From NCBI GenBank assembly GCA_030549775.1, contig CM060177.1, forward strand, positions 58,034,638 through 58,098,637: a DNA stretch of 64,000 nt. The letters are read 5' to 3'. This document shows, in pieces, positions 1 through 11,739 of this stretch. Under the pieces are notes generated by a model that had not been told where the DNA came from, made no database searches, and saw only the letters and a program-made list of their open reading frames with translations. Numbering within the stretch: the stretch's first letter is position 1; each line of letters starts with the position of its first letter. The DNA is from Tamarix chinensis. Lineage: Eukaryota; Streptophyta; Magnoliopsida; Caryophyllales; Tamaricaceae. A program made the translations under genes and the position numbers.

Positions 1-129
1 ATCCCCTTACAGAGGTGGTGTCCTCAAAGCTAATAATAATCAAGTCATACATTACACAAAAGGTCATACACACACCATATTCACAGTTAAGAAACAAGGA
101 TACTACACCCTTAAAAAATGGTTTACACT

Positions 130-620
130 TATGATAACAACTAAGAAAATAACTTTAGATATTTAGATCGAATTTCATCCTCGTCCTCCCAAGTAGCTTC
201 CCCTGTACCATGTCATGACCAAAGGAATTTCACTAAGGGAATGTTCTTCGTTTGTGTCTCTCTCAGCTTAGTGTCCAGGATTCTCACTGGTCACTCCTTT
301 TAAATCAAAGAATCATCAAGCTCGAGCGGCTCTAGTCGTATAATGTGCGAATGATCTTCTACATACTTCTGTAGCTGTGATATGTGAAAAATATTTTGCA
401 CAAGGGACAACTCCACTGGTAAAGCTAAACGATAAGATACTTCACCACCATAGTCCAAAATTTCATATTTTTTGATGTGCCTTAGACTAAGATTACACTA
501 TTTACCAACTCTCATAACTCCTTTAGTAGGAGAGACCCTAAAAAAGGCTCTATCATCCACCTTATACCCTTTAGTGAGTCTCTTTAGATTTGAACAGCTC
601 TTTTATTAGTCCTTGGCAAC
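130..620 (-). pseudogene. Integrase C-terminus with chromodomain (element A)
   Basis: The minus strand around 130-230 encodes a run like GEATWEDEDEIRSKYLKLF, which matches the end of the chromodomain fused to plant chromovirus integrases (family pattern: EATWE, acidic residues, then YP-LF). Just upstream, 300-480 reads YRLALPVELSLVQNIFHISQ and then SHIIRLEPLELDD, the GPY/F-like end of integrase. In active elements the chromodomain is thought to direct integration to particular chromatin. Several stops and frame changes interrupt the stretch, so no protein could be made. Confidence 0.8.
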
Positions 621-899
621 TCCTATTCAGTCTTGAATCAAATGGATGTGCCTAGTTGTCTCATCAATCATCTTGGGTCCTATCATAAGTGTCTCACTAA
701 TTTCATTCAAACACGAGGGACTACACCACTTCCTTCCTTACAAGGCTTTAGAAGGAACCATCTTGGTATTGGCTTGATAACTTATATTATAGGAGAACTC
801 AATCAAATCCAAATGATCTTCCTAACTTACCCCAAAATCTAGCACACACATGCGAAGTATGTATTCCAGAATTTTAATGATTCTCTATGTTTAACCATT

Positions 900-1480
900 C
901 ATAGCTAGGTGAAAAGCTATAATCATCTTCAATTATGTACCAAATGTGGCTTATAATTTCTGCTAGAAGTGTGACAAGAACCTAGAGTCTTGATTGGACA
1001 AATGTCCTTAGGAACTCTATGAAGTCTCACCACATGCTTTTTGTAGGCATTAGCTAATTGCTCCATGCTCCATGTTGCCTCAATCAGATTAAACAAGGCT
1101 GACTTAGTCAAATAGTCCACAATGACGCTATAGGAATTATATCTTCTATAGGTCCTTAGAAGTCCAACCATGAAGTCCATTGATATGTTGTCCCACTAAT
1201 ATTCAGGGAATTCCAATGGTTGTACTAACCCTACTGGTCTCTTGTGTATGATCTTAACCTTCTAAAAAGTTAGACATCAAGCAACAAACCTTAATACTTC
1301 CTACTTATTGCAGGGCCACCAATATACCTTCTTTAGCTCCTTGTACAACTTATCTCCTCTAGGGTATACAGAATAAGGAGTGTAATGTCCTTCCTGAAGT
1401 ATCCTCTTCTTGAGCTCCACACAATCATATGGTATCTGATACTACTATGCTTATAGATCTAGAAAACTTCGGCTCTATCT
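900..1480 (-). pseudogene. Integrase zinc-binding and core remnant (element A)
   Basis: The minus strand at 1180-1400 reads YSVYPRGDKLYKELKKVYWW, the zinc-binding N-terminal part of gypsy integrase, where the family has HPG-TKMY-DLK--YWW. It continues into the core MDFMVGLLRT (start at 1180) and then VIVDYLTKSALF. The first catalytic aspartate context (MDF-GLP-T) is recognisable. Stops fall between the two parts, and the core loses frame after about 70 residues. It belongs to the same degenerate pol as the neighbouring RNase H and chromodomain. Confidence 0.8.
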
Positions 1481-1689
1481 TCCATAATACTTGCCTAAAT
1501 TTCCTTGAGCATGACATTACCTACTTGATTAGATTGAATCTCTTTGAAGATTAAAGGTGTGATGGTGAGTGTGCTCATTCTTACCTCTAGACTTCCAACC
1601 ATGATCAGTTTGATCCCAATTTTCCCGATCTCTTAGAATAATTTGTCTAAAAAAATAACTGCTCCCAATGAATGCGATGTCTTTCGGTA

Positions 1690-2860
1690 AAGTGCATCTA
1701 CCACCAAATTGGCTTTAACCTTATGGTAAGTCAATTCCAAATCATAGTCCGTGACCAAATCAAGTCACCAGCATTGCCTCAAATTTAACTCGTACAGAAT
1801 GAAGGTATACATGAGACTCTTATAGTTAATTTAAAACTTGTACTAGACTCAATAGAGATAGTTCTATTTATGTGACTTTAGTTGTCGTGAAGTATAAGCC
1901 ACCACTCTTCGATGATGCATCAACAAGCAACCCAGCCTGTGCGTGGAAGCATCATTGTATAATTCAAGTCCATCTGTCCCACTTGGTAATGAGAGCACTA
2001 GGGTTGATGTTAAATTCCTCCTTAACTCTTCAAAAGGTTCGCCACACTTCTCATTCCAATAATATTGGGTTAACTTCTTCAAACGATAGGTTAATGGTTG
2101 AGAAATCTTAGAAAAGTCTACTACGAATGAAGGCTAACCTTAGAAAACTATGCACCTCCTTCACAGAAGTGGGTGCTAGCCATTCATAAGTAGCTTAAAT
2201 GATTTTTGGATCCATTGCCACACTATCTTTAGAAATCACACGACAAAGGAAGGTTGTTTGATCTAACCAATATTCACAATTTGAGAGGTTGGCATACAGT
2301 TGGTGTGATCTGAGCAATGCCAAAGTATGCCTTAGGTGTTACTTATGCATCTCTCGGTCCCTAGAGTAAATGAGAATGTCGTCGATGAACAACATGATGA
2401 AAATTTCTAATAAGGGATGAAAGATATGGTTCATCAGGGATATGAAAGCTAGAGGTGCATTAGTAAGTCTAAAGGGTATTACTATGAACTCATAATGGCC
2501 ATACCTTCTTAGGAATGTCTTGTTGTGCTATCCTTAAATGATGATAGCTTGATCAGAGATTGATATTGGAGAACACTTTCGCTCCCTTGAATTGGTCAAA
2601 TAGATCATTGATCCTTGGTAGAGGATAACTGTTTTAAACCATCAAATCATTCAACCCTCAATAGTCGATGCACAATCTTAGGCTGCCATCCTTCTTCTTC
2701 ACAAACAACAATGGTGCTCCCCAGGGTGATATAGTTGGGAGGATGTAGCTATTCTCTAATGGCTCTTCCAATTGAGCCTTGAGCTCTTTCATTTCCACAG
2801 GTTCCATTGGTATGGAGCCTTATATACTATCTTTTTCCCTGGAAAAACATCCACTGTGAA
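1690..2860 (-). pseudogene. Reverse transcriptase-RNase H remnant (element A)
   Basis: The minus strand contains FIDDILIYS at 2378-2389 and upstream, so the catalytic Asp pair of RT is still encoded (the family norm is YIDD or FIDD). This is followed by HQLYANLSNCEYWL and VISKDS, then the linker PTSVKEVHSFL, and then the RNase H start LELYNDASTHRLGCLLM (1864-2082), where the family has LYCDAS---LG-VLMQ. Stops and frame changes at roughly 50-100 residue intervals show that it is dead. The order RT then RNase H upstream of integrase fits Ty3/gypsy. Confidence 0.85.
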
Positions 2861-3053
2861 ATCAAATTCTTAAATTGGTAGCATTCTTAGTCTCTTCTTA
2901 GGGAAAATGATGAGAAACTCACAGGCTACCACCATTTACTCCCCTACTTCGATGTCTCTAATACTATATATGTATAATGGATACCCCTTGTAGGCTAGGT
3001 TACTCAATGTAATTGTTTGACACAATCTTTGTAGAGGGATTAAGTCCACACTT

Positions 3054-3455
3054 CTAGTATGAAACCCAAGTACCCTTTAGTCCTCGTATAACCACACGTT
3101 CTTGTGCATAGACAATCAATGCTTGATACTTTCCCAATATATCCATTCCAACACTTACTTTAAAATCCCATAATTCCAACTCTATGAGGTCTAACGGGAA
3201 CTCATTCTCCTTTGCTACCATGACAACCCTTTTATACCACCTAGAGCATGTAATTCTATCCCCCGAAAGTAAATTAACAAAAGTGGAGATACTACTTGCA
3301 GGAGATATGGAAACCCTAGTTACGAAAGAAGAGGCTATAAAAGAATGAGAAGTAAAAGAGTCAAACAAAAAGTAGGCAGAAAGAGTAGAGATAGTGAGCA
3401 TACTGGCCACCAAACTTTCCTGGCATCCTACCTCTGCTTGACTCATCATTTTCAA
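3054..3455 (-). pseudogene. Retroviral-type aspartic protease (element A)
   Basis: A 133-codon open frame on the minus strand has the plant gypsy protease pattern: LFDSFTSHSFIASSFV near residue 30, then the downstream GMDILGKYQALIVYAQERVVIRG block (family norm: GMDWL--Y-A-I-C--K-V-F). The enzyme would process the Gag-Pol polyprotein. The active-site triad is normally Asp-Ser/Thr-Gly. Here Asp-Ser is followed by Phe, so the essential glycine is lost and the protein is predicted inactive even though the frame is open. The first Met shown is probably not the natural start, because protease is part of a longer polyprotein. Confidence 0.8.
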
Positions 3456-3459
3456 GCAT

Positions 3460-4600
3460 CCTACTCATGAAACTCCTAAGGTGATAGCTAATCCCTTCCC
3501 TTGTTGAAAAGGGCAAGGACTTGAATCTCTAGGCTAACTCACTAAACTAGTAGTGCTAGCTCGCAATGGAGGAACCCTCAGTTGTGGCTGTAGAATAGAT
3601 CTCGTGCTTTGAGATCTAGTCTGGCTACTCTAAATAGTGCTATTACCGACCTAGTATTCAAATGCTTGGTTTCCCACCATGCGAAACCATGGCACATCAC
3701 ATTGTTACCTTTGTAGTCTACCCCTAGTGATCTGACCCAGACCTTTTGTAGTGGTAGTGCCTTTCCTCGGCATGACCCCTAGAGTAACAACATGATTAGG
3801 GTGTTGACCCTAAGCTTCGACCAAACCTTAGCGGTAAACTACCATAAGAGAAAGCCCTCTTTCAGTTACAAGAATGTTTGTGACCTAAAAAATTTCTCTT
3901 ACTCCCTAATTGAGTACTTCGGGCTTAGATGACTCAGGATGCCTCCAGAGCTCACTTGTATCGAATCCCAACCATGCCTGTTGGAGTGACTCCCATAATC
4001 AACTCCTGGTATCAAATCCCTAATTTGATCTTAAAGTTTTGATCTTGCATTACCTCATTAGCTTCCCCTTCCAAGGAAAACTGGGCTAGGTCTATAAATT
4101 GAGTGTTGTATTCCTTGATGGATATGCCCCTATAGAAGAGCCATGAACTCATCATACTCCTTCATCCATAGGTGATTTAGGTAGAATTCAACTCATCACT
4201 CTTACAAGAATGGCTTCTAACTCATAGGTTCTCAACCCCCACATTGAATACTCCACTACCAAGCATTTATCCTTCCTCTGAGGTAGTAAACGACCACATG
4301 TACTCTTTTATCACCTAGAAAACTATAAGATATAAAAGTATTCTCCATATCTATTACCCACTGATCCATAATTTCAGGGTCCTCCTGACCTTTGAAGATT
4401 GGTGGGCAATGATACCAAACCCTCTTGAGCTAATCCTCTCGAGATAGTGTAATTGCAGGCATTGGTGGATGTTGAGGTGCTCGGAAATCGCCATCCATAT
4501 ATGCTCCTATAGTCTCCATGAAGGCTTCGATGCATTCATAGTGGTAGTTAATCGCCATCACATTCTAATACTAGAAGAAGTTAGGCTAGAGTTTAGGCCA
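3460..4600 (-). pseudogene. Degenerate gag region (element A)
   Basis: This interval lies between the protease remnant and the 5' leader, exactly where gag sits in Ty3/gypsy elements. Short minus-strand runs (for example near 3850-3900, where a Cys/His knuckle would be expected) are weakly gag-like, but no frame is open for more than about 60 codons and I could not reconstruct an intact CCHC knuckle. The assignment is mainly positional. Confidence 0.5.
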
Positions 4601-4792
4601 CCAAGTACCAAGACTCACACAAACAAACACAAGTTAATAACAATACATTCCCAACCCAACTCTCACTCATAAATATCCGAGTTTGGAATAATAAAAGTTT
4701 ACCAAAAATTAAAGGAAAGTTCAAGGCCATAAATAGAGTAAAACTCCTTATTAAAGATCTTAAAAAGTAGAGAATCATTAGGAATCATACAA

Positions 4793-4926
4793 ATACCAAC
4801 CTATGGTATCAACTCTATTATCGATAAAAGCATTATGCTTTTTAAAAAATCTAACACTAATATTTGGTATTAGCTTAAATGATTGTTGAAAGTACTACAT
4901 TTTTATGAAAACACACTGATATCAAC
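4793..4926 (-). other. Degenerate iMet-tRNA primer site and upstream copies (element A leader)
   Basis: Next to the LTR start, the minus strand of 4913-4924 reads TGATATCAGTGT. It matches the iMet-tRNA complement TGGTATCAGAGC at 9 of 12 positions. Two further primer-site-like motifs lie deeper in the leader, around 4803-4815 (TATGGTATCAACT) and 4863-4880 (TTTGGTATTAGCTTAAA). They resemble the repeated units in the internal domains at 33700-34343 and 39500-40143. Confidence 0.5.
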
Positions 4927-4927
4927 C

Positions 4928-7010
4928 TATAACACCCTTATTTTTCACTACCAAAAAATATTTTTAAAAACATGTTGCTGAAGTAGGAAACACTTTTAAA
5001 CATGTGGTGTTACTGCTATACCTGACATAAGTTAAACGTCCACCGCCTACCGAATTTCATATACAAGGTTGAACCAACAAAGTACTAAAAAAAAAGAGTG
5101 TGGTATAATAATTGAATTGGAACCAAGTTCCAAGATATGTATAACAACGACCCTAATGAGTTATGTTCATATAGTTACAAGCACATATTAGAGTCTAAAG
5201 TTTCAAAACATGGGTTGGGGTACTAAGCCCAAAACATATACCATGATCCTCCACGGACCCCATCAAGTCTTTCCGAATATCCTTTCTCACAACCCTGACC
5301 TAACTGAGGTAGGCCCTTTACTGACCATCATAAAAAACTTATACAAGGTCCTCTACTCCTAGGAACAAGTACCTGACCAAGGAAACGGGCACATCAGTAT
5401 GTTACTTATTGAGTAAACCAAGTTACTCCCATAATATACAAATGTATAATAGTTTATCATATAATATAAATTACAGTAAGCATTATGAAGACCATATATA
5501 TGCATAAGGATAAAAGAACATAAATTAATACTATCATGCATAATTCCAACATATAGAATACTTCATACATAGACTTACCACCTTTCTACATAGGTATGTG
5601 CATGCTTAATGGAGAGGAGAAACAAATAACCTCTATAGCTATTCCCAATTAACTCAATCCTCAAGTTCTATTATTGGTTTGTTTTTATATGAGATAAATG
5701 AGCCAATTTGTGAATATTCCATTTTTTAAGCAAGTAGTCAGGTCATCGATTAGTCAAGTGTGATAACTAGCTCTACATGTTTTTTTACTAATCATTCGTT
5801 TAGTTCCATTCTTACCAATTATTCACCATTATCTTAACCATATTTTATATTTGATTGATTAATTACTTAACCATATTTTATTATCATCGAGTGATGGATG
5901 ATGCACCACCCTATGGTATTACACACCATAGAAACCTATCTTAAAAGGACATAAAGTCCAGACCAAAGCCAATCACCATAATGGATATGAGTCTAGGCCA
6001 AATCCAACTAGTATGGTCATAAGTCAAGGCTAAAGCCAGCCACCTAGGTAACAAGACCCTTTATTATTGATACCCCCAAGTACATCATCTATGTCTAGAG
6101 TAAGTAAGGCAGTAGGACATCTCAGAATCCCACCTAAAGGTAAACCCCAAAGTCACCAAAATACCCGAAGGTAGACTAACCTTTGGTAGCTAATCAATGA
6201 TTGGGTAACACAAACCATACTTAACTCAACTTTCTTTCACTTTAAGTGATTAGTATTTTATTCATAAGGATGAGTGGTCATACAAGGCCTATACATGCAG
6301 ATAGGGTAAATCTCCATACTAAGCCATGTTGATCCCCAATTTTTTTATTTAATTTTCCCTGACCATGTAGGTTTACAAATTATCCTTGGCCAATGAATTT
6401 CATAACCATCACAGAGTTTAATCTAAATCCATGCTGATTTCCATTACTCTTATCCTCATATTATCACTAAATTCGAGTGAGTTATACATTTAGCCTTTAC
6501 AATGTTTATAATGCATACTATAGGTTACGAGTCATTTGAAACCCTTTGATTAGGCCACTAATCTATGTTAAAATTTGCTTTTTATCCTATTAATAACCAT
6601 GATATAGCTCTAAATGTAAACCCGAAACATGATCGAATCACAAAGTAACAAGTTATGCAAACCAACCAACCCAACATTTTGGTCTGGCCCAACCAGTCAA
6701 CCTATTGTACTGACTAGTCAATAGGTTTGGTTCAACCAATCATTTAGTTCAACCCAACTAGACCATGATTTCTTCAATTGGGCAATCGGTTTGGATAAAC
6801 TATTCTACTGTTCAAATACCAGGTAATTAGTTTTTCTAAAATGGTTAATGGGTTTAAGTAGAGAGTAAGACAACATTCTCTGGAGGTGAACTAGTTGATG
6901 GATTGGGTCAACCTGCTAGCTATTCTAACAACTAGTCAATTGATTTAACTTAACCGGTCGATCGGTTTATCCTAACATAACACAAATTCATAAATTTCTG
7001 CATAAAAATC
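4928..7010 (-). repeat. 5' LTR of element A, truncated
   Basis: The stretch starts TATAACACCC (expected TGTAACACCC) directly after the primer site, and carries diverged versions of the terminal block and the hairpin module (5383-5412) found in the other long LTRs here. It also holds degenerate tandem blocks at 5880-6080 and repeated motifs of the type ACCGGTCGATCGGTT at 6650-6970. There is no gene. The far end, which in relatives carries a purine-rich tract on the plus strand, is missing. The boundary near 7010 is set by where element C coding similarity begins. Confidence 0.6.
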
Positions 7011-7014
7011 ATTA

Positions 7015-7900
7015 CTACTCATCCTAGAGCTTGTATCAACATCAACTAATATATTTTTGAGTAGATAATCATATATTTCTTACCATGACATAACCATAAC
7101 ACATTTCCTAGATAATGCATATGCTACTACATTTTCTTTACCATCAAAATATTTGACAGAAAACACAAAGAATTGTAAGAAACTAACCCATGTTACATTC
7201 CTACGATTAATCATCGACTCCCATGCAAATATTTTAGAATATCATTACTCAAATGCAAAACAAAGGGATTAGATCTCAAATAATAACTCCATGTTTCTAA
7301 ATATCTTATGATGGCCTATAATTCCTTATCATATGTTGAATGATTCATTTTATCACCATTTAATTATTCACTAAAAAATGAAATGTCTTTTTTTCTTTTG
7401 AGAATACAACACCTATCCCTAACCCCACTAGAACTATATGTGACCTCAAATACTTTATCAATGTTAGGGAAAAATAATATTGATGCATTACATAGCTTGT
7501 CCTTCAAAGTACTGAAGGACTTAGTGGAATCTTCTCCCCATATGACTTCACCTTTCTTCATAAGATGTGTAATTGGTACAACAATATTTGAGAAGTCTTT
7601 AATGAATCTTCTACAAAATCTCTAAAGTTCATTAAAAATCAACACCTCATGAATATCTTTCGATATTTTTTATTCTTGAATCATTGTAGGATCCATATGT
7701 ACTCCATCACCACTTACAATATAACCAAGAGAACAATACTCAAAAGCATAAAAAACATTTTTCTATTTTTCTATATAGTCTAGCTTCTGTTAACTTATCA
7801 AATAATCTCATCAAATGACTAAGATGGTCATGCTCATTTTTACTATACACATGTATATCCTCTAAATATCCCAAAATGAGTTTATAATAAAACGTTGAAG
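7015..7900 (-). pseudogene. RT-RNase H remnant (element C)
   Basis: The minus strand from 7890 down reads [23 protein letters not shown] at 7868 and below. The family has YLDDILIYSK--EEHL-HL--VF, so the first catalytic Asp of the YxDD box is Glu here, at 7857-7868. It is followed by a frame-broken VSGDGVHMDP region and the RNase H start MKKGEVIWGEDSTKSFSTLK...LFEVTYSSSGV (7364-7561), where the family has FEVECDASGV. Loss of the DAS motif as well as the RT dyad makes this doubly inactive. Confidence 0.8.
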
Positions 7901-8559
7901 AACTTCATTATTTAGTCTCATAAAAATAGATGCATTATACAATCCGTATGGTATAACACTCCATTCTTTAAGATTGTATTTTGTTTTAAAATTTGTTTTC
8001 CATTCAACCCGTTCTCTTATTCTCATTTGATGATATCCACTCCTTAGATAAATTTTAGAGAATAATTTTTCTCCACATTATCAATCTAGCATGTCATAAA
8101 GTATAGGCTGAGGAAATCTATATTTGATTGTTATATTGTTTACAACTTAAAAGGTAACACACATGTGGCACATACCATCCCTTTTGAGTAACAAGTAATG
8201 CAAGCACACAACATAAACTCATGCTTTCCCTCACATTTCCATTTTTCTAGAGCACTTGTATATGTTTCTCTAATTCCTTAGCTTGTTCTAGATTACATCT
8301 ATAGGTACGTTTATTAGGTAAAGATGTACCAGGCATTAAGTCTATAACATGTTCTATTCCTTCTTTAGGTGGTAAATCATTAGGAAATAAATCTTTATAT
8401 TTGTTAATATGCTCATTTATTTGAGTATTATTTTTATTTTTCTAGCCTTATAGGGATTCCTTGATATTAATAGGATAAAAACTACCGTATACCTTAACAC
8501 ATTCTATTGTAGCCTTTTCATATAAAATAAACTCTTTTTATTTTTGACTATGTTATCAT

Positions 8560-9060
8560 TGTCACACTTAGAAGGTTTAAGTTTATGCCTTTTCTTATCA
8601 TTTTCAACAAGATATTCATTAGTAATACCATTTTGAAGAGTACATCAATCATATTTTTGTTGTTTACCTAGTAAGATTTTACATGAATCCATAATACATC
8701 AATATGATAATTACCCATTCTAAATGAGAATAATGTTTGTTTTGTTATCATGAATCCTTTGTCCTTGTTAAGCTATTAAAGAGAATAAGGTTTTAGATGT
8801 GGTGTTCTCTCTAACTCCAATTCCTTCACCATCTTCTTATTAGCTACATTTTTATATGATCCACTATTATTGATAACCCGACAAATTTTACTTCCCACTA
8901 TTCCTTTAGTCTTGAATTTCTTCTCTGATTGGTTAGGTTGCTCATTATCTTAAATTTCAAGTAATATTTGCATCACATAACAAGCATTACCTTCATCCTC
9001 TTACTCAAAATTTCTTCATTTGACTTGAACTTAGGGTCATCAACCTAAATGTCCATAGCT
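8560..9060 (-). pseudogene. Protease and gag-end remnant (element C)
   Basis: A minus-strand run near 8800-8930 resembles VINNSGSYKNVANKKMVKELELERTPHLKPYSL, matching the block CTNVATEKMVTKLSLETEDYPRPYSL in element B. This is the protease region of the gypsy lineage in which the active site is embedded in I-I-D-G/S-G-S-C. The aspartate is not preserved here (N-N-S-G-S). The upstream acidic linker is only hinted at, and the sequence ends abruptly at the LTR edge at 9065. Confidence 0.65.
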
Positions 9061-9064
9061 TCAA

Positions 9065-11739
9065 TGTAATACCCCCTACTTAAGTCCTTTAAAATGTATT
9101 TAAAATTATGTTGATATAACATAAAATAGTTTTGGTTTTAAAATGGGCTTGAAATTATAATAAAATGTGAATTTCAAGCATATTAATTAACTGGTTTACA
9201 TAATCGATTGACTAGTGTGTTAAGGAACTTAAATTGTTGTTATGAAAAAACAAGTCAAATAGTTTTCCCAAACCCATCAACTAGTTGTCTTGCAACTTCA
9301 TATCCATTTCTGATTACAATTTGAATTTCTCTCTAATGTTTATGAAAAGTTACAATTAGATTCCAATTAATCTAATAAGCATGTTTTAGTGCTCTAGCAT
9401 TTTGGACCATTAAATAATTTTAATTTGTCACACTTTTCCCAAAAGGCGCTTTTGAGATAAGCCTCATCTTTTGTTATCTCCCTTACCTCTCCCTCTGTAT
9501 TCTGACTATTAGGGTTGTGAGATTAATTTTTGGGACCATATTCTATCTTACCAACCTTATACCATACTCATTCCTAAATGCACTCACCCCCCACTATCCT
9601 ATCAAGTCAGCCCTTACTTTTTGGTTATCCCCACTCAACCTTACTAGTTTCATCTCCCTCTCTCTTGTGAACTTCGACCAAACCTTGTGTCTATACCTTT
9701 CATTTCTAATCCATATTCATTCATCACTTGTTTTTCTTTCTCCTCTCTCCCCTGACTATGAGGAACAATTCCCAATTGTTGAGCATCCCTTCATTTTCCC
9801 TCTTCTATTCTCTATATAGAAAAATAGAGACTTTCTCTGATTTTCTCACTTCTTTGTGTGAGGATTGTGTTCCTTCCTCTTCATCTAAAATGGATTTTAG
9901 TTATCTCTTTCTTTCACTAAGAAAGGGATAATTATTGTTTAGAAATGTTGAAGATTCCATCTCTTACCTTGACACCCTATTTATGAGGAAAAAAGTTGGT
10001 GTCTAATGTTCTTCTTATTTTTATGATTTTATCTAATTTTAATGATGTTTGAAAATTTAATTTTAATGTTTTAACTTTAATTCTATTATAAATTGAGGTT
10101 CTCTAGATAACCATCAAGGAGGAGCCTTTATGCTAGAGGAATTACTCTAAGGTAAGGTATTCTTACCTTTAACATAAAACGGGTTCTGTGGTTTATTGGG
10201 GTTCCATGTGTTTCGTGTGCATATGAGCATGATCTAATTTGTCTTATATTATCTAAGTATGTAGTATAATAATTCCCAAAATAGTGTGGCTGGAATTGTT
10301 TTATTTTAAGCATAAGTTGACTATTTGAGCATGATTCGTTTGAGTATGTACATTACCATGTATCCATGTGACTCTATGTGTGTTTTAACATAAAAGCATG
10401 ATAGGATTAATATGTTAAATTTTGGGTGCTTGTATCTCAAGTCTAGATAGTGTTTTACCTATACCAGTCGATCAGTTCATTGAACCCATAGACTGGTTAT
10501 ATGAGTAGTTAAATTGTTTAGAGCTTTTGATGAGTTGGTTGTGAAATAAGTTGACTGATTTGATAAACTAGTCTATTGGTTTTGATGAATAGTTAATTAG
10601 TTGGTTAAACACATCAACTGGTGTCCTTGTAGACTAAAATGGTTTGGTCTCTACCTAGATCCATCAACTTGTTAGACCAAACCAGTAAATCAGTTAGTGA
10701 AAGCATCCATAAGTTTCTCTGCAAGCCAAAATGGGTTAGTCCCTGCTTAGACCCATGAACTGGTTAGACCAAACTATTTGATTGTTTCCATGAGCACTCA
10801 ATTAGTGAGGCTAACTTGGAAATTGGTTCTCTAATGTGGTTCTTGTTCAGGTCTAGTTGGGAGTTGACTGGTTTGTTATAAATTGTTGTGTCTCTCTTGG
10901 GACATTTTTGTTGATAGCTTCATGCATTTACAACATTTTAATTATAATTTCTACTATGAATTCTATAATTTAATACAAATATTAATGATTTCATTTGATA
11001 CTTAAATTTGGTTGAGTTTGATGTCATCTCTAAACACTTAATTGATGATGTTTTATGCCTTTTGATATGTTTGGTGTTAGCACTTGGAAACATCCAAATA
11101 GTGGCTCTAATGCCCTATGATGTGTTTGATGTTATCACCTGGAAACAACTAATTTTGTTAAATAATAAAATTTCATTGTATTTGGTGTTATCACTTGGAA
11201 ACACCCAATTTGGTAATGTGTGGAATTTATTATGATTTGTAATATCTCTTGAAAATATAAATTAATGGCTTAAGATTTTATTTGAGCCTTTTTCTCTTAC
11301 TCTTAGGGTAGCTGCCTAAAATTTGTGGGTGGGTCATCCTTGGTTATATATTTTTTTTACTCAGTGCCAATTTCCTTCTCTATTGTGTTGTGGTAGGTAG
11401 GAGGTATGCACATATTTTGAGGTATAGGATTATAATATAGTAGGCTGGCATAGTATTGGTGTCCAGTTAAGGTAGGTGATGTATCATAGTACAAGGCCCC
11501 TAGCACTTTGTATTATCTATTGCTTAGGCAGGTGTGGTATCCCAACTTTTATCCCTTGATGTGGAGATATTTATGGTGTGGTGGGTGAGGTATCCTAGTA
11601 CAAGCCCCCTTGGTGTACTTCAACCAAGTGTGGTGGGTATCCTGATTTGTGCCAGGTGCACTTGATGTATGGTGGGTGTGGTATCCCCAATGAAAGCCCC
11701 TTCGATATAACCTAGCCTTGTGTGGTAGGGGTGATATCA
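9065..11739 (+). repeat. LTR D, 5' part (plus orientation), interrupted by element B
   Basis: It begins TGTAATACCCCC and follows the layout of the other long LTRs: an AT-rich start, a pyrimidine-rich tract (about 9430-9830), a TATA-like TCTATATAGA at 9811-9820, an AAGGTAAGG block (10139-10160), repeated CCAGTCGATCAGTT-like motifs (10440-10870), and a diverged tandem array (11380-11739) with recurring GTGGTATCC and AAGCCCCTT words. The short open frames at 9517-9931 and 11008-11235 are uninterpretable and look non-coding. The sequence probably continues at 23135, 27236 and 46199, and would end at 47585. Confidence 0.55.
11380..11739. repeat. Degenerate tandem repeat in LTR D
   Basis: Words such as GTGGTATCC, AGTACAAGGCCCC or AAGCCCC, and TGTGGTGGGT recur every 60-90 bases with heavy divergence. 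The position, in the 3' half of a long LTR, parallels the CCGGTGGATCGGT arrays of the younger LTRs. Confidence 0.5.

Larger units (their letters stand above)
1..7010 (-). mobile_element. Ty3/gypsy chromovirus A, degenerate, 3' LTR outside window
   Basis: Read on the minus strand, the order is 5' LTR (4928 upward), degenerate primer site, gag, protease, RT, RNase H, integrase and chromodomain. This is the Ty3/gypsy order, and the chromodomain marks a chromovirus. Pieces of every domain are recognisable in translation but are broken by many stops and frameshifts. At the left edge the minus strand reads a pol tail followed by a purine run (bases 1-10), so the 3' LTR should begin just outside the window. 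The right LTR lacks the purine-rich U3 end seen in the long-LTR copies elsewhere in the window, and sequence of element C follows at about 7015, so the LTR looks truncated. No target duplication can be tested. Confidence 0.85.
7015..9064 (-). mobile_element. Ty3/gypsy fragment C (protease to RNase H)
   Basis: Minus-strand remnants run from the protease/gag junction (about 8800-9060) through RT to RNase H and the start of integrase (7015-7150, with a GKENVVAYALSR-like run). The protein-level match to element B (12709-17200) is close, including the protease block INNSGSYKNVANKKMV. Both ends are cut: the left where the LTR of element A stops, the right at an LTR edge at 9065. No LTR of its own is visible. 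Confidence 0.75.
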
